Source of the DNA: Mucilaginibacter tolerans
GTDB lineage: Bacteria > Bacteroidota > Bacteroidia > Sphingobacteriales > Sphingobacteriaceae
Direction of reading: 5' to 3'
DNA length: 64,000 nt
NCBI RefSeq assembly: GCF_030519375.1
Contig: NZ_JAUMKB010000015.1
Coordinates: forward strand, 1-64,000
Shown: piece by piece, positions 26,901 through 35,583 of the stretch
How the letters are laid out: every line of letters begins with the position of its first letter
Position numbering within the stretch: the stretch's first letter is position 1
Made by a program: the position numbers and the translations under genes
The notes under the pieces: model-generated
What the model was told of the DNA's origin: nothing
The model's database searches: none
The model's input: only the letters and a program-made list of their open reading frames with translations

Positions 26901-27152
26901 AATACCGGATCGTCATTCAACTTTCAAAGCGCGGCTTATGTAAGGCTGAAGAGCGCGGAAATAGGTTATTCCCTGCCATCAACACTCTTGTCACATATCG
27001 GCATCCACGGATTCAGAATATTTGCCAATGGTTACAATCTGCTAACCTGGACAAAGGTGAAGTATGTCGATCCGGAGCACCCAACAGGCATGTATGGGTA
27101 TTTATATCCACTTGACAAAGTATTCAATGTTGGTTTAAATGTGAAATTTTAA
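23931..27152 (+). CDS. SusC/RagA-family TonB-linked outer-membrane transporter (locus 1)
   Basis: A 1073-residue TonB-dependent transporter that imports oligosaccharides captured by its SusD partner. An unusually long basic N-terminal stretch precedes the signal peptide (ALCLSVSAYAQ). A CarboxypepD_reg-like domain follows (about 44-125; GTVLDEKGETLPGVSIKLKG), then the SusC motif NEVVVVGYGSQKK and a plug (IRGFGNNPLIVVDGVQMP, VLKDASASVYGVKAANGVILVTTKKG). A 22-strand barrel ends VFNVGLNVKF. It is followed 11 bp later by susD. The co-located GH92 suggests a mannose-containing ligand. Confidence 0.95.
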   Translation: MKKSFTCRSRLTDLCLAKIKILISPPLALLLALCLSVSAYAQTGKVQGTVLDEKGETLPGVSIKLKGTEQGTVTDLKGKFSINASAGQTLVFTYVGYIVQQVTLKDLSQLTISLAPNASALNEVVVVGYGSQKKLSLTTAVTSVTNREIETTKNENVENMLTGKVAGLQVMQNTAEPGDFNNNISIRGFGNNPLIVVDGVQMPDFGVTGGTGDNSTGSSNILARLDPNDIESVSVLKDASASVYGVKAANGVILVTTKKGKKGALQLDYSGTFGSQVPSGLPKPVDAIQYMTLVNEQSMHQANGGRIVYTPADFGPYTSGAKKSTDWYDQVFKKSAFQEQHNLTATGGNDVTTYMLSGGFTGQNGFLTSNDLSYKRYNVRSNITSKITKNLTVNLNLSAIMDQKTAPVTSVWWTTRETWRELPIQTVYANNTAPYYLQGQVDNGNPIAYENADLTGYSNQNNRFFNGLMSLEYKVPFVDGLSIKAMYSYNAQIQDNKSFDKAYNLYTYNDATQTYTAHLTGAPSYVQRQYYNYPQNTDQLSINYDHTFKGGHNISALLLYEGNDQQADNFAAYRQLAIPVDQIFAGNALNQQASQDGTLYHYTTNSVVGRLHYDYKGKYLAEFSFRNDESSKFPPGQKSGFFPSASAAWNISEEDFWKNSSALSFIDQLKLRGSYGVLGDDNTLYFQFLQGYYYPAGGNNNQVPSGSVFGNSFLNAVQATSLPNPHISWETSHTFDAGIDFDAWKGKLGFTFDYFIRNRSGLFSASTAQVPDVLGTDLPQENLNSDRTKGFDFEVTHRSHIGKFNYNVRGTFSYARTNWVKFAESKHGNSYLDWQQNNSNRYQAIQWGLGSAGQYQNYGQILNSPVFVGRGTVVGDYAYQDWNGDGQIDGNDNHPIAYGSNPNGGTVTPQITYGLSLGGSYKSFDFNLLFQGAAKIDISYIEQLNIPLWGGGSALTQFMNDWHPANPNADPYNPNTVWVPGQFAYTGTTANTGSSFNFQSAAYVRLKSAEIGYSLPSTLLSHIGIHGFRIFANGYNLLTWTKVKYVDPEHPTGMYGYLYPLDKVFNVGLNVKF

Positions 27153-27163
27153 TCAGAGCAATC

Positions 27164-29092
27164 ATGAAAAGATACATATATATAATAATTGCAATTTTAA
27201 CGGTATGCGGATCGGCATGCCGGAAAATAAGTATACCGCCGCCCAATATTATTCAGGACAAGGATGTTTTTACATCCAGCCCCGGTATACAGGCATATAT
27301 GGCACGTTTATACAGCGAGTTGCCAATAGAAGATTTCAGGTATTCGCCTGCAAGAGGGCTCAACTTTTTTTGGATCATCAGCCCAACCCCGGCTACAACC
27401 GGCGAGGCGCTGAGCCGTGATCAGACAAGCTCCATGCAGGAAAACTTTGGCGGATGGAACTGGGATATCTGGCACGGATCATATACCGTAATCCATGATT
27501 GTGATTATTTTATTGAAACATTGCCTAAATACGCCAGTAACTTTAACAAAGATCAAATCAATCAATGGTTAGGTGAAGCCTACTTTGTTCGTGGTATGAC
27601 CTATTTTGCACTGGTAAAACGCTTTGGCGGTGTGCCGATCGTTAACAAGACATTGGATTATACAGTTGGCGGAAGTACTGAACCGCTGAAAATCCCCCGT
27701 TCGTCTGAGAAAGCTGTATGGGACCAGGTTGCAAGCGATTTTGATTTTGCGATCGCGAATCTGCCAGATGTTAATATGGATTATAAAGATGGCAGCCGGG
27801 CCAATAAGTATGTAGCAGCAGCATTTAAATCAAGAGCAATGCTCTATGCCGGTACTATCGCAAAATACAATTCCATTACATTGTTTGATGGTAGCCAGAA
27901 TCAGCTTTGCGGTATCCCCGCAAGTGCAGCAGCAGGATATTTCCAGCAGGCAGTTGATGCGGCTAAAACTTTGGAGGGCGTATACAGCCTGTATTTGAAA
28001 GGATGGTCATCAACAGATAAAGCTGCGCAATACCAAAACTTTGTGAACTTGTTTTCTGATGCCACAAGCTCTGAAACTGTTTTCGTAAGAGAGTATAACT
28101 ATCCGAATTCTGTACATGGCTACGATGCTTATAACGTACCACGCCAGTTGATCGGTCCTAACGGATACTCTTCAGAAGTAAACCCAACACTCAATTTTGT
28201 GGAGATGTTTGATGGTATCCCTAAAAATGCAAATGGTACTATCCAAAATCTGGATGCCGGCGGTCACTACCAGTTGTTCAATAACACAATGGATATGTTT
28301 GCCAATGCAGAGCCGCGCTTAAGGGCATCGGTGATATTACCAGGTGACCTGTTTAAAGGAGAAAGCATCGAAATACGTCGTGCCATTTACACAGGGCCAT
28401 CAGCAGGTGGCATTAGTCCGCTATTACCTGCCGGTTCAAAATCGCAATACCCTACAGGCAACCTGGTACAAGGAGCTGATGCTGGTCAACAGGCTTTCAC
28501 TTTGCCCAATGGTTCAAAAATGAACCCCGCAGGTGCAAGCGGTATTTTTACCGGCGATCAGACTTGTGCTATCTCAGGCTTCTCTGTTCGTAAATGGTTG
28601 GATCCTAACCTGCCTACTTCGCAAGTTTTGGAAAACAACGAAACGCAAACCTGGATTGAGATGCGTTATGCAGAAGTTTTATTAAACCGCGCCGAAGCAG
28701 AGTATGAGCTTGGAACTTCTAATTCTGCTAACATTAACGATGCATTTACGATCATTAACCAGATCCGGTCAAGAGCAGGTGCAATTCCGCTGGCAAGTTC
28801 AAGTGCGATGACCATCGATACCATCCGCAAAGAGAGAAGAAAAGAGCTGGCCTTTGAAAACAAAACCTACTGGGATTTGAGAAGATGGAGAATATTCGAT
28901 AAGGAACAGAACGGTACTATCTATCGCGTACTAATGCCTTTCTACTCATCAACGGCAGGTAAGTATTTCTTTGATGCCCGTACCGACGAGCGCAACGACG
29001 TGTATACCTACGACCCTAAATGGTATTATGAACAAATACCAGGCGGAGCGATTTCAAAGAGCCCTAATTTAATACAGAACCCCGGTTATTAA
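27164..29092 (+). CDS. SusD/RagB-family surface glycan-binding lipoprotein (locus 1)
   Basis: A 642-residue lipoprotein (lipobox-like GSAC, Cys19) that sits on the outer leaflet and forms the lid of the SusC transporter. Helical TPR-like regions typical of SusD include QWLGEAYFVRGMTYFALVKR near residue 130. The C-terminal signature is present (YAEVLLNRAEAEYELG, NQIRSRAGAIPL, RKERRKELAFENKTYWDLRR). The segment of about residues 330-480 is longer than in classical SusD. It lies between susC and the DUF3823 gene with 11- and 13-bp gaps, clearly one operon. Confidence 0.94.
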   Translation: MKRYIYIIIAILTVCGSACRKISIPPPNIIQDKDVFTSSPGIQAYMARLYSELPIEDFRYSPARGLNFFWIISPTPATTGEALSRDQTSSMQENFGGWNWDIWHGSYTVIHDCDYFIETLPKYASNFNKDQINQWLGEAYFVRGMTYFALVKRFGGVPIVNKTLDYTVGGSTEPLKIPRSSEKAVWDQVASDFDFAIANLPDVNMDYKDGSRANKYVAAAFKSRAMLYAGTIAKYNSITLFDGSQNQLCGIPASAAAGYFQQAVDAAKTLEGVYSLYLKGWSSTDKAAQYQNFVNLFSDATSSETVFVREYNYPNSVHGYDAYNVPRQLIGPNGYSSEVNPTLNFVEMFDGIPKNANGTIQNLDAGGHYQLFNNTMDMFANAEPRLRASVILPGDLFKGESIEIRRAIYTGPSAGGISPLLPAGSKSQYPTGNLVQGADAGQQAFTLPNGSKMNPAGASGIFTGDQTCAISGFSVRKWLDPNLPTSQVLENNETQTWIEMRYAEVLLNRAEAEYELGTSNSANINDAFTIINQIRSRAGAIPLASSSAMTIDTIRKERRKELAFENKTYWDLRRWRIFDKEQNGTIYRVLMPFYSSTAGKYFFDARTDERNDVYTYDPKWYYEQIPGGAISKSPNLIQNPGY

Positions 29093-29105
29093 TCACTGAA
29101 AGACA

Positions 29106-29873
29106 ATGAAGAAGAGATTATATTATTTAGCATTTGGCCTGGCAGCAATAGTGGCCAGCTCATGTTCAAAACTTGATAATTATCCTGCGCCATCAAACAC
29201 AATCACCGGCGAAACGATAGATGCCGGCACAGGGAATACAGTACAGACTGAAATTGGCAGCCGTGGCACAAGAGTGAAATTATTGGAAACAAGTTATAGC
29301 TCCAATCCTACACCGTATTATTTCCAATCGATGCAGGATGGTACATTTAACAACACCAAAATATTCGCCGCTACCTACAATGCATCGGTTGAAGGCCCAT
29401 TTGTGCCGCTGGTGCAAACTGATAGTACAGGTAAAGTAACATCTGATCAAAGCCAGAACATCACCATAAAAGGCACCAACACTACAACTCATCTCACTTT
29501 TAAAGTGGAACCTTTTTTGAGGATCGATTGGGTTGGCCAGCCGGTATTTAATGCCGACAGCACAGTTACAGTCAAATTTAAAATATCAAGAGGCACTACA
29601 AATCCCGCATACCAGTCGCTAATTACCGATGTTAACCTGTATGTAAGTAATACTAAATACGACGGTGACAACAATTATGACATAAGGTATTCGCCATTCA
29701 ATTCATTCAGTACTGCCCATCAAACTGATAGCCTCTTAACTAATACGCTCACATTGACTACAAAACCTGGCGCGCTACCGCAGCAGGATGTTTATTTTCG
29801 GATTGGCGCGCGGATAAACGCCGGATTAGACGAATACAATTATAGCACACCTGTATCTGTAAAATATCCATGA
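29106..29873 (+). CDS. DUF3823 lipoprotein (SusE-like position)
   Basis: A 255-residue lipoprotein (lipobox ASSC, Cys20). Residues 36-110 form an N-terminal carboxypeptidase-regulatory-like sandwich (TITGETIDAGTGNTVQTE, RGTRVKLLE), followed by a second beta domain with a WVGQPVF strand and VTVKFKIS. This is the DUF3823 architecture, found immediately after SusD in many loci, and the proteins are presumed to be surface glycan-binding partners. It is the last gene of the susC-susD transcript: a strong terminator follows 10 bp after the stop. No ligand residues can be named. Confidence 0.85.
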   Translation: MKKRLYYLAFGLAAIVASSCSKLDNYPAPSNTITGETIDAGTGNTVQTEIGSRGTRVKLLETSYSSNPTPYYFQSMQDGTFNNTKIFAATYNASVEGPFVPLVQTDSTGKVTSDQSQNITIKGTNTTTHLTFKVEPFLRIDWVGQPVFNADSTVTVKFKISRGTTNPAYQSLITDVNLYVSNTKYDGDNNYDIRYSPFNSFSTAHQTDSLLTNTLTLTTKPGALPQQDVYFRIGARINAGLDEYNYSTPVSVKYP

Positions 29874-29883
29874 TTTAACTAGG

Positions 29884-29906
29884 GGAGGGCTCCGGCCCTC
29901 CTTTTT
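29884..29906 (+). terminator. Rho-independent terminator after the DUF3823 gene
   Basis: GGAGGGC and GCCCTCC pair around a TCCG loop and run into five T. It ends the susC-susD-DUF3823 transcript. The two enzyme genes downstream are either reached by readthrough or have their own promoter in the 67 bp that follow. Confidence 0.92.
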
Positions 29907-29973
29907 CAAGACCCTTCATTTACCTTTTGCGACACTACATCTACCTATTTAAAACACCTATATTTAATACTAA

Positions 29974-32160
29974 ATGAAAAAGACTACCCTGCTTTGTTCT
30001 TTACTGGCAGTTTCATGTACAGCATATGCGCAGAAGTATGATTCGGCTAAGGAACATCCGCGACAAAAAACCACATTCCAAACCAGCAGTTCCTGGATAC
30101 CGCAGATCGATGTGCGGTCCGACATGGCTATTGTTTACGGCACGAATGACCGTAAGGGAGAAACTTTTGAGCAACGTGTACAATCATGGCGTGATAAAGG
30201 CTATCAAACCGCATTTATGACCGGCATTGCCTGGGGAAGCTATTATGATTATTTCCTGGGGAAATGGGACGGTAAAAATCACCTCGGTGTGGGGCAGGTA
30301 ACTCAAAAAGGTGATACCATCTTTCACGGTAAAAATATGCCTTACGTGGTGCCTGTACAATCGTTTATCGAATACATGAAAACCGCCGTTGTAAAACGGG
30401 TAATTGATGCTAACATCACCACCATATTTTTAGAAGAGCCTGAATTTTGGGCCCGCGCCGGATACAGCGCACCTTTTAAAGAAGAATGGCAAAAATATTA
30501 TGGTTTCCCATGGAGGCCACAGCACGAATCGTCTGAGAATACTTACCTGTCAAGCAAGCTGAAATATCATTTATATTATGACGCTATAAAAAAAGTATCC
30601 AGTTATGCGAAAGAATACGGCAAAAGCAAAGGCAAGGATATCAAAGTTTATATCGCTACGCACTCATTAGTTAACTACTCTTCCTGGCAGATCGTTAGCC
30701 CAGAGGCTAGTCTGGCGTCATTACCAGGAATTGATGGTTACATTGCCCAGGTGTGGACAGGTACTTCGCGTGAGCCTACTTACTTTAATGGTAAGGAGAA
30801 AGAACGCGTTTTTGAAAATGCTTTTCTTGAATACGGCTCAATGGTTTCCATGACCGCGCCGACGGGCCGAAAATTATTCTTCCTGACTGACCCTATCGAA
30901 GACCGGCCACGCGACTGGGCTGATTACAAACGCAACTACCAGGCAACCTTCACCGCCGAAATTTTGTACCCGATGGTGGATAATTACGAAGTGATGCCCT
31001 GGCCAGAACGTATCTACACCCATCCATATAAGGTTGCGCACAGCGACTCAATGGTGCTGATACCGAAATTTTATTCAACCCAGATGCAGGTGATGATCCA
31101 TGCGCTCAATGATATGCCGCTATCAAAAAACAAAGTGAACGGTGTAAACGGTATCGGGGTACTGATGAGTAATTCACTGATGTTTCAGCGCTTTCCTACG
31201 CAAAATGGATTTGAGGACCCGCAATTCTCAAATTTCTACGGACAAACCCTGCCATTGGTAAAACGCGGTGTTCCTGTACAAACTGTACACATGGAGAACC
31301 TGGCTTATGCACCAACATTGAAGGACATCAAAGTTTTGGTGATGAGTTACTCGAACATGAAGCCGAACAGCCCGGAAGTGCATCAGCATATTGCCGACTG
31401 GGTGAAGAAAGGAGGCGTGTTGGTTTACTGCGGCCGCGACGATGATCCATATCAATCAGTAATGGAGTGGTGGAACACCAAGGGCCAGAAATACAAAACG
31501 CCATCTGGGCATCTGTTCAAGCTATTGGGAATTTCCCTTATAGGGGGTAAAGACAGATATACCGTTGGCAAAGGCACCGTTTATGTTATCCGCCAGAACC
31601 CTAAAGAGTTTGCCATGCAGGCAGGCGAAGATGAAAAATATATTAAAGAGATAAAAACGGCCTATGAAAAAGATGCTCATGCAGGTGAACTGGTATTCAA
31701 AAACAACTTTTACCTGGAGCGTGGTCCTTACGATATTATTTCGGTATTGGATGAGAACGCGGATAGGAAACCTTACACGGTAAAAGGCCCGGTTATCGAT
31801 CTGTTCGACCCGCAATTGCCTGTTTTGGGCGAGAAAGTGGTTCAACCAGGTGAACAATCATTGCTGTACGATCTGAGCCGCGTGGTAGATAAAAAGCAGC
31901 CAAAGGTATTGGCATCAGCCTCAAGGATATACGATGGTAAGGCGACGCAAAATAGTTATTCATTTATAGCTAAAAGTCCTGTAAATACCATAAATAGTGC
32001 GCGTGTTTTATTACCTTCGAAACCAGGAAAAATTACCGTTTCTGATCATAATGGCCGGCCAGTTAAAGAGGTGAAATCATCCTGGGATGAATGGTCGCAT
32101 ACGGTTTATTTGGGTTTTGATAATAGTCCGGATGGCATTAAAGTGGATATAGAATGGTAA
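29974..32160 (+). CDS. Putative glycoside hydrolase of unassigned family (TIM barrel plus GATase-like domain)
   Basis: A 728-residue exported protein (signal peptide ending AYAQ, residue 19). The first ~390 residues alternate strands and helices like a TIM barrel. A glutamate cluster (Glu154, Glu155, Glu157) lies in TTIFLEEPEFW at a possible beta4 end, and Glu339 lies in DNYEVMPWPERI at a possible beta7 end. This is the placing of acid/base and nucleophile in clan GH-A, especially GH42-like enzymes. Residues ~400-530 resemble a trimerisation/GATase-like domain (DIKVLVMSYSNMKP, WVKKGGVLVYCG). A beta-rich tail ends the protein. It lies between SusD-type genes and GH92, so a glycosidase acting on a mannose-containing glycan is inferred. 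I do not recognise the family. Confidence 0.6.
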   Translation: MKKTTLLCSLLAVSCTAYAQKYDSAKEHPRQKTTFQTSSSWIPQIDVRSDMAIVYGTNDRKGETFEQRVQSWRDKGYQTAFMTGIAWGSYYDYFLGKWDGKNHLGVGQVTQKGDTIFHGKNMPYVVPVQSFIEYMKTAVVKRVIDANITTIFLEEPEFWARAGYSAPFKEEWQKYYGFPWRPQHESSENTYLSSKLKYHLYYDAIKKVSSYAKEYGKSKGKDIKVYIATHSLVNYSSWQIVSPEASLASLPGIDGYIAQVWTGTSREPTYFNGKEKERVFENAFLEYGSMVSMTAPTGRKLFFLTDPIEDRPRDWADYKRNYQATFTAEILYPMVDNYEVMPWPERIYTHPYKVAHSDSMVLIPKFYSTQMQVMIHALNDMPLSKNKVNGVNGIGVLMSNSLMFQRFPTQNGFEDPQFSNFYGQTLPLVKRGVPVQTVHMENLAYAPTLKDIKVLVMSYSNMKPNSPEVHQHIADWVKKGGVLVYCGRDDDPYQSVMEWWNTKGQKYKTPSGHLFKLLGISLIGGKDRYTVGKGTVYVIRQNPKEFAMQAGEDEKYIKEIKTAYEKDAHAGELVFKNNFYLERGPYDIISVLDENADRKPYTVKGPVIDLFDPQLPVLGEKVVQPGEQSLLYDLSRVVDKKQPKVLASASRIYDGKATQNSYSFIAKSPVNTINSARVLLPSKPGKITVSDHNGRPVKEVKSSWDEWSHTVYLGFDNSPDGIKVDIEW

Positions 32161-32240
32161 AGTTCCGGAGCCAAAACTTTTTGCAATTAACTTTTATAGC
32201 AATGAGTAAAACTCGTCGCTATAAGCACATATACAAATAC

Positions 32241-34511
32241 ATGAAATCACCGCTTTTATTTTTATTTTTTTTGCTGCCATTCTCCGTATTTGCGCAAAAA
32301 CCAACCACGCTGACCGACTATGTGAACCCGCTGATGGGAACACAATCCAGGTATGATCTTTCCAACGGAAACACCTATCCTGCCATTGCATTGCCCTGGG
32401 GCATGAACTTCTGGACGCCCGAGACTGGTAAAATGGGCGACGGTTGGCAGTATACCTATGATTCCTACAAGATCAATGGTTTTAAGCAAACCCACCAGCC
32501 TTCACCATGGATGGGCGATTACGGGCAATTTGCCATTATGCCTGAAACTGGTCATTTAAAAGTGACCCAAAATGACCGCCAGAGTTGGTTTTCCCATAAA
32601 ACCGAGATCGTAAAACCATACTATTACAGTGTTTACCTGGCCGATCATGATGTGACGACAGAAATTGCGCCCACCGAGCGCAGCGCACAGTTCCGCTTTA
32701 CTTTTCCGAAAAGCGACAGCTCATTTATCGTGATCGACGCTTTCGACAAGGGATCGTATGTAAAAGTAATTCCAGGTGAAAAGAAGATCATTGGTTATTC
32801 AACCCGCCACTCATGGGGACCATTAAAGAACTTTAAAAATTACTTCGTGATCTATGTAGATAAGCCGATTACGTTGACCCGTTTGTTCAGTGACAGCACG
32901 CAGGTAGACTCATCCGAAGTGCATTCCAAACATTCGAGTGCGGTTATCGGCTTCAGAACAGCGAAAGGCGAGAAAGTGCACATGAGAGTAGCTTCATCTT
33001 TCATCAGCATAGAGCAAGCCGAAATGAACCTGAAACGCGAGTTGGGTAATGACAGTTTTGACCTAACTACACAAAAAGCAAAACAGGTGTGGAATAAAAC
33101 ATTGGGCAGACTGCAAATTGAAGGTGGCACGCCGGATCAACAGCGCACTTTTTATTCCTGCCTTTACCGTATGTTGTTCTTCCCGAATAAGCTGTATGAG
33201 ATCAATGCAAAAAATGAGATCGTACACTGGAGCCCATACAACGGCGAAGTATTACCCGGTCGCATGTTTGCCGGAACTGGTTTCTGGGACACATTCCGCG
33301 CCTTGTATCCTTTCCTAAACCTGGTTTATCCTTCTATCAATAAAGAAATGCAGGAGGGCCTGGTGAACGACTATAAAGAAGGCGGCTGGCTGCCGGAATG
33401 GTCGAGCCCCGGATATGCGGATGTGATGGTAGGCAATAATTCAGCGTCAATTGTTTCAGAAGCTTACCTGAAGGGTTTACGCGGATATGATATCGAAAGC
33501 CTATACAAAGCATTAATTCACGATGCTAACAATACTGGTCCGCGTGCTGCAGGCCGACGTGGTGTGGAGTACTATAACCAGCTGGGTTATGTGCCTTATG
33601 ATGTGAAAATCAATGAAAATGCTGCCCGTACGCTGGAATATGCTTATGATGACTTTGCCATTTACAAATTAGGTAAGGCGCTGAATAAGCCCGAATCGGA
33701 AATTGGTATTTACAAAAAACGCAGCATGAACTACAAAAACCTGTTCGACCCATCCACTGGTTTAATGCGCGGCAAAAATAAAGATGGCTCATGGGAAACG
33801 CCTTTCAATCCATTTAAATGGGGTGATGCCTTTACTGAAGGTAACAGCTGGCATTATAGCTGGGGAGTGTTCCACGATATACAGGGTTTGGTTAACCTGA
33901 TGGGAGGCAAAAAGCAATTTGTTTCCAAACTGGATTCGGTATTTACCCTGCCACCAATTTTTGATGATAGTTACTACGGCGAAGTGATCCACGAGATACG
34001 TGAGATGCAGATTGCTGGGATGGGGCAGTATGCACATGGCAACCAGCCGATTCAGCACATGATCTATTTATATAATTATGCTGGCGAGCCATGGAAGACC
34101 CAATACTGGGCGCGCGAAACCATGAACAAAATGTACAAAGCTACGCCGGATGGCTATTGCGGCGACGAGGACAACGGGCAAACATCCGCCTGGTATGTGT
34201 TTTCGGCTTTAGGATTTTACCCGGTTTGCCCGGCTGCAGGGCAATACGTGTTAGGGGCACCATTGTTTACCAAAATCACAGTAAACCTGGAAAGCGGTAA
34301 AAAGGTGGTGATCAATGCGCCAAACAACAGTGCTGCCAATAAATATGTGAGCACGCTTACTTATAATGGCAAGCCTTATGATCTGAACTATTTCGATCAT
34401 AAAACATTACTGCAAGGCGCCGTACTGAACTACGACATGTCGGCCACGCCAAACAAACAAAGAGGTGTTAAAGCCAGTGATTTCCCTTATTCGCTGTCGA
34501 ACGAAAAATAA
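32241..34511 (+). CDS. GH92 exo-alpha-mannosidase
   Basis: About 756 residues from the ATG at 32241, chosen because a clean signal peptide starts there (MKSPLLFLFFLLPFSVFAQ). An earlier ATG at 32154 overlaps the previous gene and would bury the signal. GH92 enzymes are Ca2+-dependent inverting alpha-mannosidases acting on N-glycans and yeast mannan. Signatures include DGWQYTYDSYKINGFKQTH, GTGFWDTFRALYP, TEGNSWHYSW (likely acid Glu) and GDEDNGQTSAWYVFSALGFYP with the acidic catalytic pair. The length matches the family. It is the last gene of locus 1 and defines the probable substrate. A terminator follows 35 bp later. Confidence 0.94.
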   Translation: MKSPLLFLFFLLPFSVFAQKPTTLTDYVNPLMGTQSRYDLSNGNTYPAIALPWGMNFWTPETGKMGDGWQYTYDSYKINGFKQTHQPSPWMGDYGQFAIMPETGHLKVTQNDRQSWFSHKTEIVKPYYYSVYLADHDVTTEIAPTERSAQFRFTFPKSDSSFIVIDAFDKGSYVKVIPGEKKIIGYSTRHSWGPLKNFKNYFVIYVDKPITLTRLFSDSTQVDSSEVHSKHSSAVIGFRTAKGEKVHMRVASSFISIEQAEMNLKRELGNDSFDLTTQKAKQVWNKTLGRLQIEGGTPDQQRTFYSCLYRMLFFPNKLYEINAKNEIVHWSPYNGEVLPGRMFAGTGFWDTFRALYPFLNLVYPSINKEMQEGLVNDYKEGGWLPEWSSPGYADVMVGNNSASIVSEAYLKGLRGYDIESLYKALIHDANNTGPRAAGRRGVEYYNQLGYVPYDVKINENAARTLEYAYDDFAIYKLGKALNKPESEIGIYKKRSMNYKNLFDPSTGLMRGKNKDGSWETPFNPFKWGDAFTEGNSWHYSWGVFHDIQGLVNLMGGKKQFVSKLDSVFTLPPIFDDSYYGEVIHEIREMQIAGMGQYAHGNQPIQHMIYLYNYAGEPWKTQYWARETMNKMYKATPDGYCGDEDNGQTSAWYVFSALGFYPVCPAAGQYVLGAPLFTKITVNLESGKKVVINAPNNSAANKYVSTLTYNGKPYDLNYFDHKTLLQGAVLNYDMSATPNKQRGVKASDFPYSLSNEK

Positions 34512-34546
34512 TGCGCTTACGGGATTGAGCGTAATTGGTTGATTAG

Positions 34547-34572
34547 ATCTCCGGTGGAAGCCGGAGATTTTT
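34547..34572 (+). terminator. Rho-independent terminator after GH92
   Basis: ATCTCCGG and CCGGAGAT pair around a 6-base loop and run into TTTTT. It closes locus 1. The minus-strand gene converging from the right has no T tract on its side. Confidence 0.9.
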
Positions 34573-34579
34573 GTTTGTT

Positions 34580-35416
34580 CTAATAGTGAGCGATAAATAA
34601 TGGCATATTAATTTCACCCATTAATCTGTCGGCCATACTGCTTTTAAACCAGCGTGAGACCTGCCCCCGTTGATACGCCCCCGATACCACTAAGCTATTA
34701 AGGTTGCCGCTTTTTAAATAGTTTACTATTTCTTCCTCAGGATCACCTTTTAAAAGCGTATAAGTTGCGCCCGGGTAATGACATTTTATAAATTCCTCAA
34801 CAAGATTTTGGTCGGGCAAGTCTATCATATCTTTTGGGTCTGTAACTGAAACTACTTCAGTTTCTTTGTTTTGCAACCAGGGCATCATATAGTTAAACAT
34901 TTTAATCGCATATACGGAAGATGGTCTGCCGTCATACAATAGCACTACCTTTTCGACTTCTGTATACTTATCTGGTACAATTAAAACCGGACATTGAGTT
35001 TGCGAGAGCAATTCCCGTAGAAAATGTGTTGGCCTTTTTTCTGTCGCATGCCTAAGTGTTTCGTCAGCACTGATCAGTACTAAATCGCTATAAATGCTTT
35101 CCTTCACTAGTTCCTGTAAAGCAAAGCTTTCATCATGATGAACAGCGTATTTAATACCTGCATTTTTACAAGCCTGTTCAAAAACCGCACTTGATTTAAG
35201 CCTTGTTTCGGTATCTTTCTCTAGAAGATGCCTCATTTTTACCTCTGAAATGCCGTGTGCCCCCACCAGGTCCTGCATCTTGTAGCCGTGATATAGAAAC
35301 GATTCCAGGAATATACCCGAAAGCATAGCTTTGCTAGCATGGGCCAGTTTGATTGCATAGGTTAAAGTGCTTTCTGAGAACTTCAAACCATCGAAGGCTG
35401 CGCTTATTTTTTTCAT
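34580..35416 (-). CDS. Tandem universal stress protein
   Basis: About 278 residues from the ATG at 35416. That start was chosen because the Usp fold begins there (MKKISAAFDGLKFSESTLTYA); an upstream ATG would add 32 unrelated residues. Two Usp-like halves are visible, about 1-145 and 150-278. The second ends with SLVVSGAYQRGQVSRWFKSSMADRLM, close to the ATP-binding G-2x-G-9x-G(S/T) region but with imperfect glycines. PVLIVPD closes the first half. Cytosolic stress protein of unspecified role. It lies downstream of the LytTR regulator on the same strand with a 167-bp gap, probably as a separate transcript. Confidence 0.85.
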   Translation of the reverse strand: MKKISAAFDGLKFSESTLTYAIKLAHASKAMLSGIFLESFLYHGYKMQDLVGAHGISEVKMRHLLEKDTETRLKSSAVFEQACKNAGIKYAVHHDESFALQELVKESIYSDLVLISADETLRHATEKRPTHFLRELLSQTQCPVLIVPDKYTEVEKVVLLYDGRPSSVYAIKMFNYMMPWLQNKETEVVSVTDPKDMIDLPDQNLVEEFIKCHYPGATYTLLKGDPEEEIVNYLKSGNLNSLVVSGAYQRGQVSRWFKSSMADRLMGEINMPLFIAHY

Positions 35417-35583
35417 GGTTTTAATTGATGGAAAAGGAATTAGTATTAAAGCTCTTCTTATCCCAATATCATCCGTAAATATCTGATTATAAAGTTCCGT
35501 AAATAATGACACGATACAAATACAAACGTGATGGAAATCATGTTGTGATCAGAAGGCAAGTATTAACGTCTTTTTTTTATGGG

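Noticed and set aside
32154..32240. ATG at 32154 as start of the GH92 gene
   Set aside because: It would place 29 extra residues before a canonical signal peptide and overlap the previous gene; the ATG at 32241 gives a normal exported protein.
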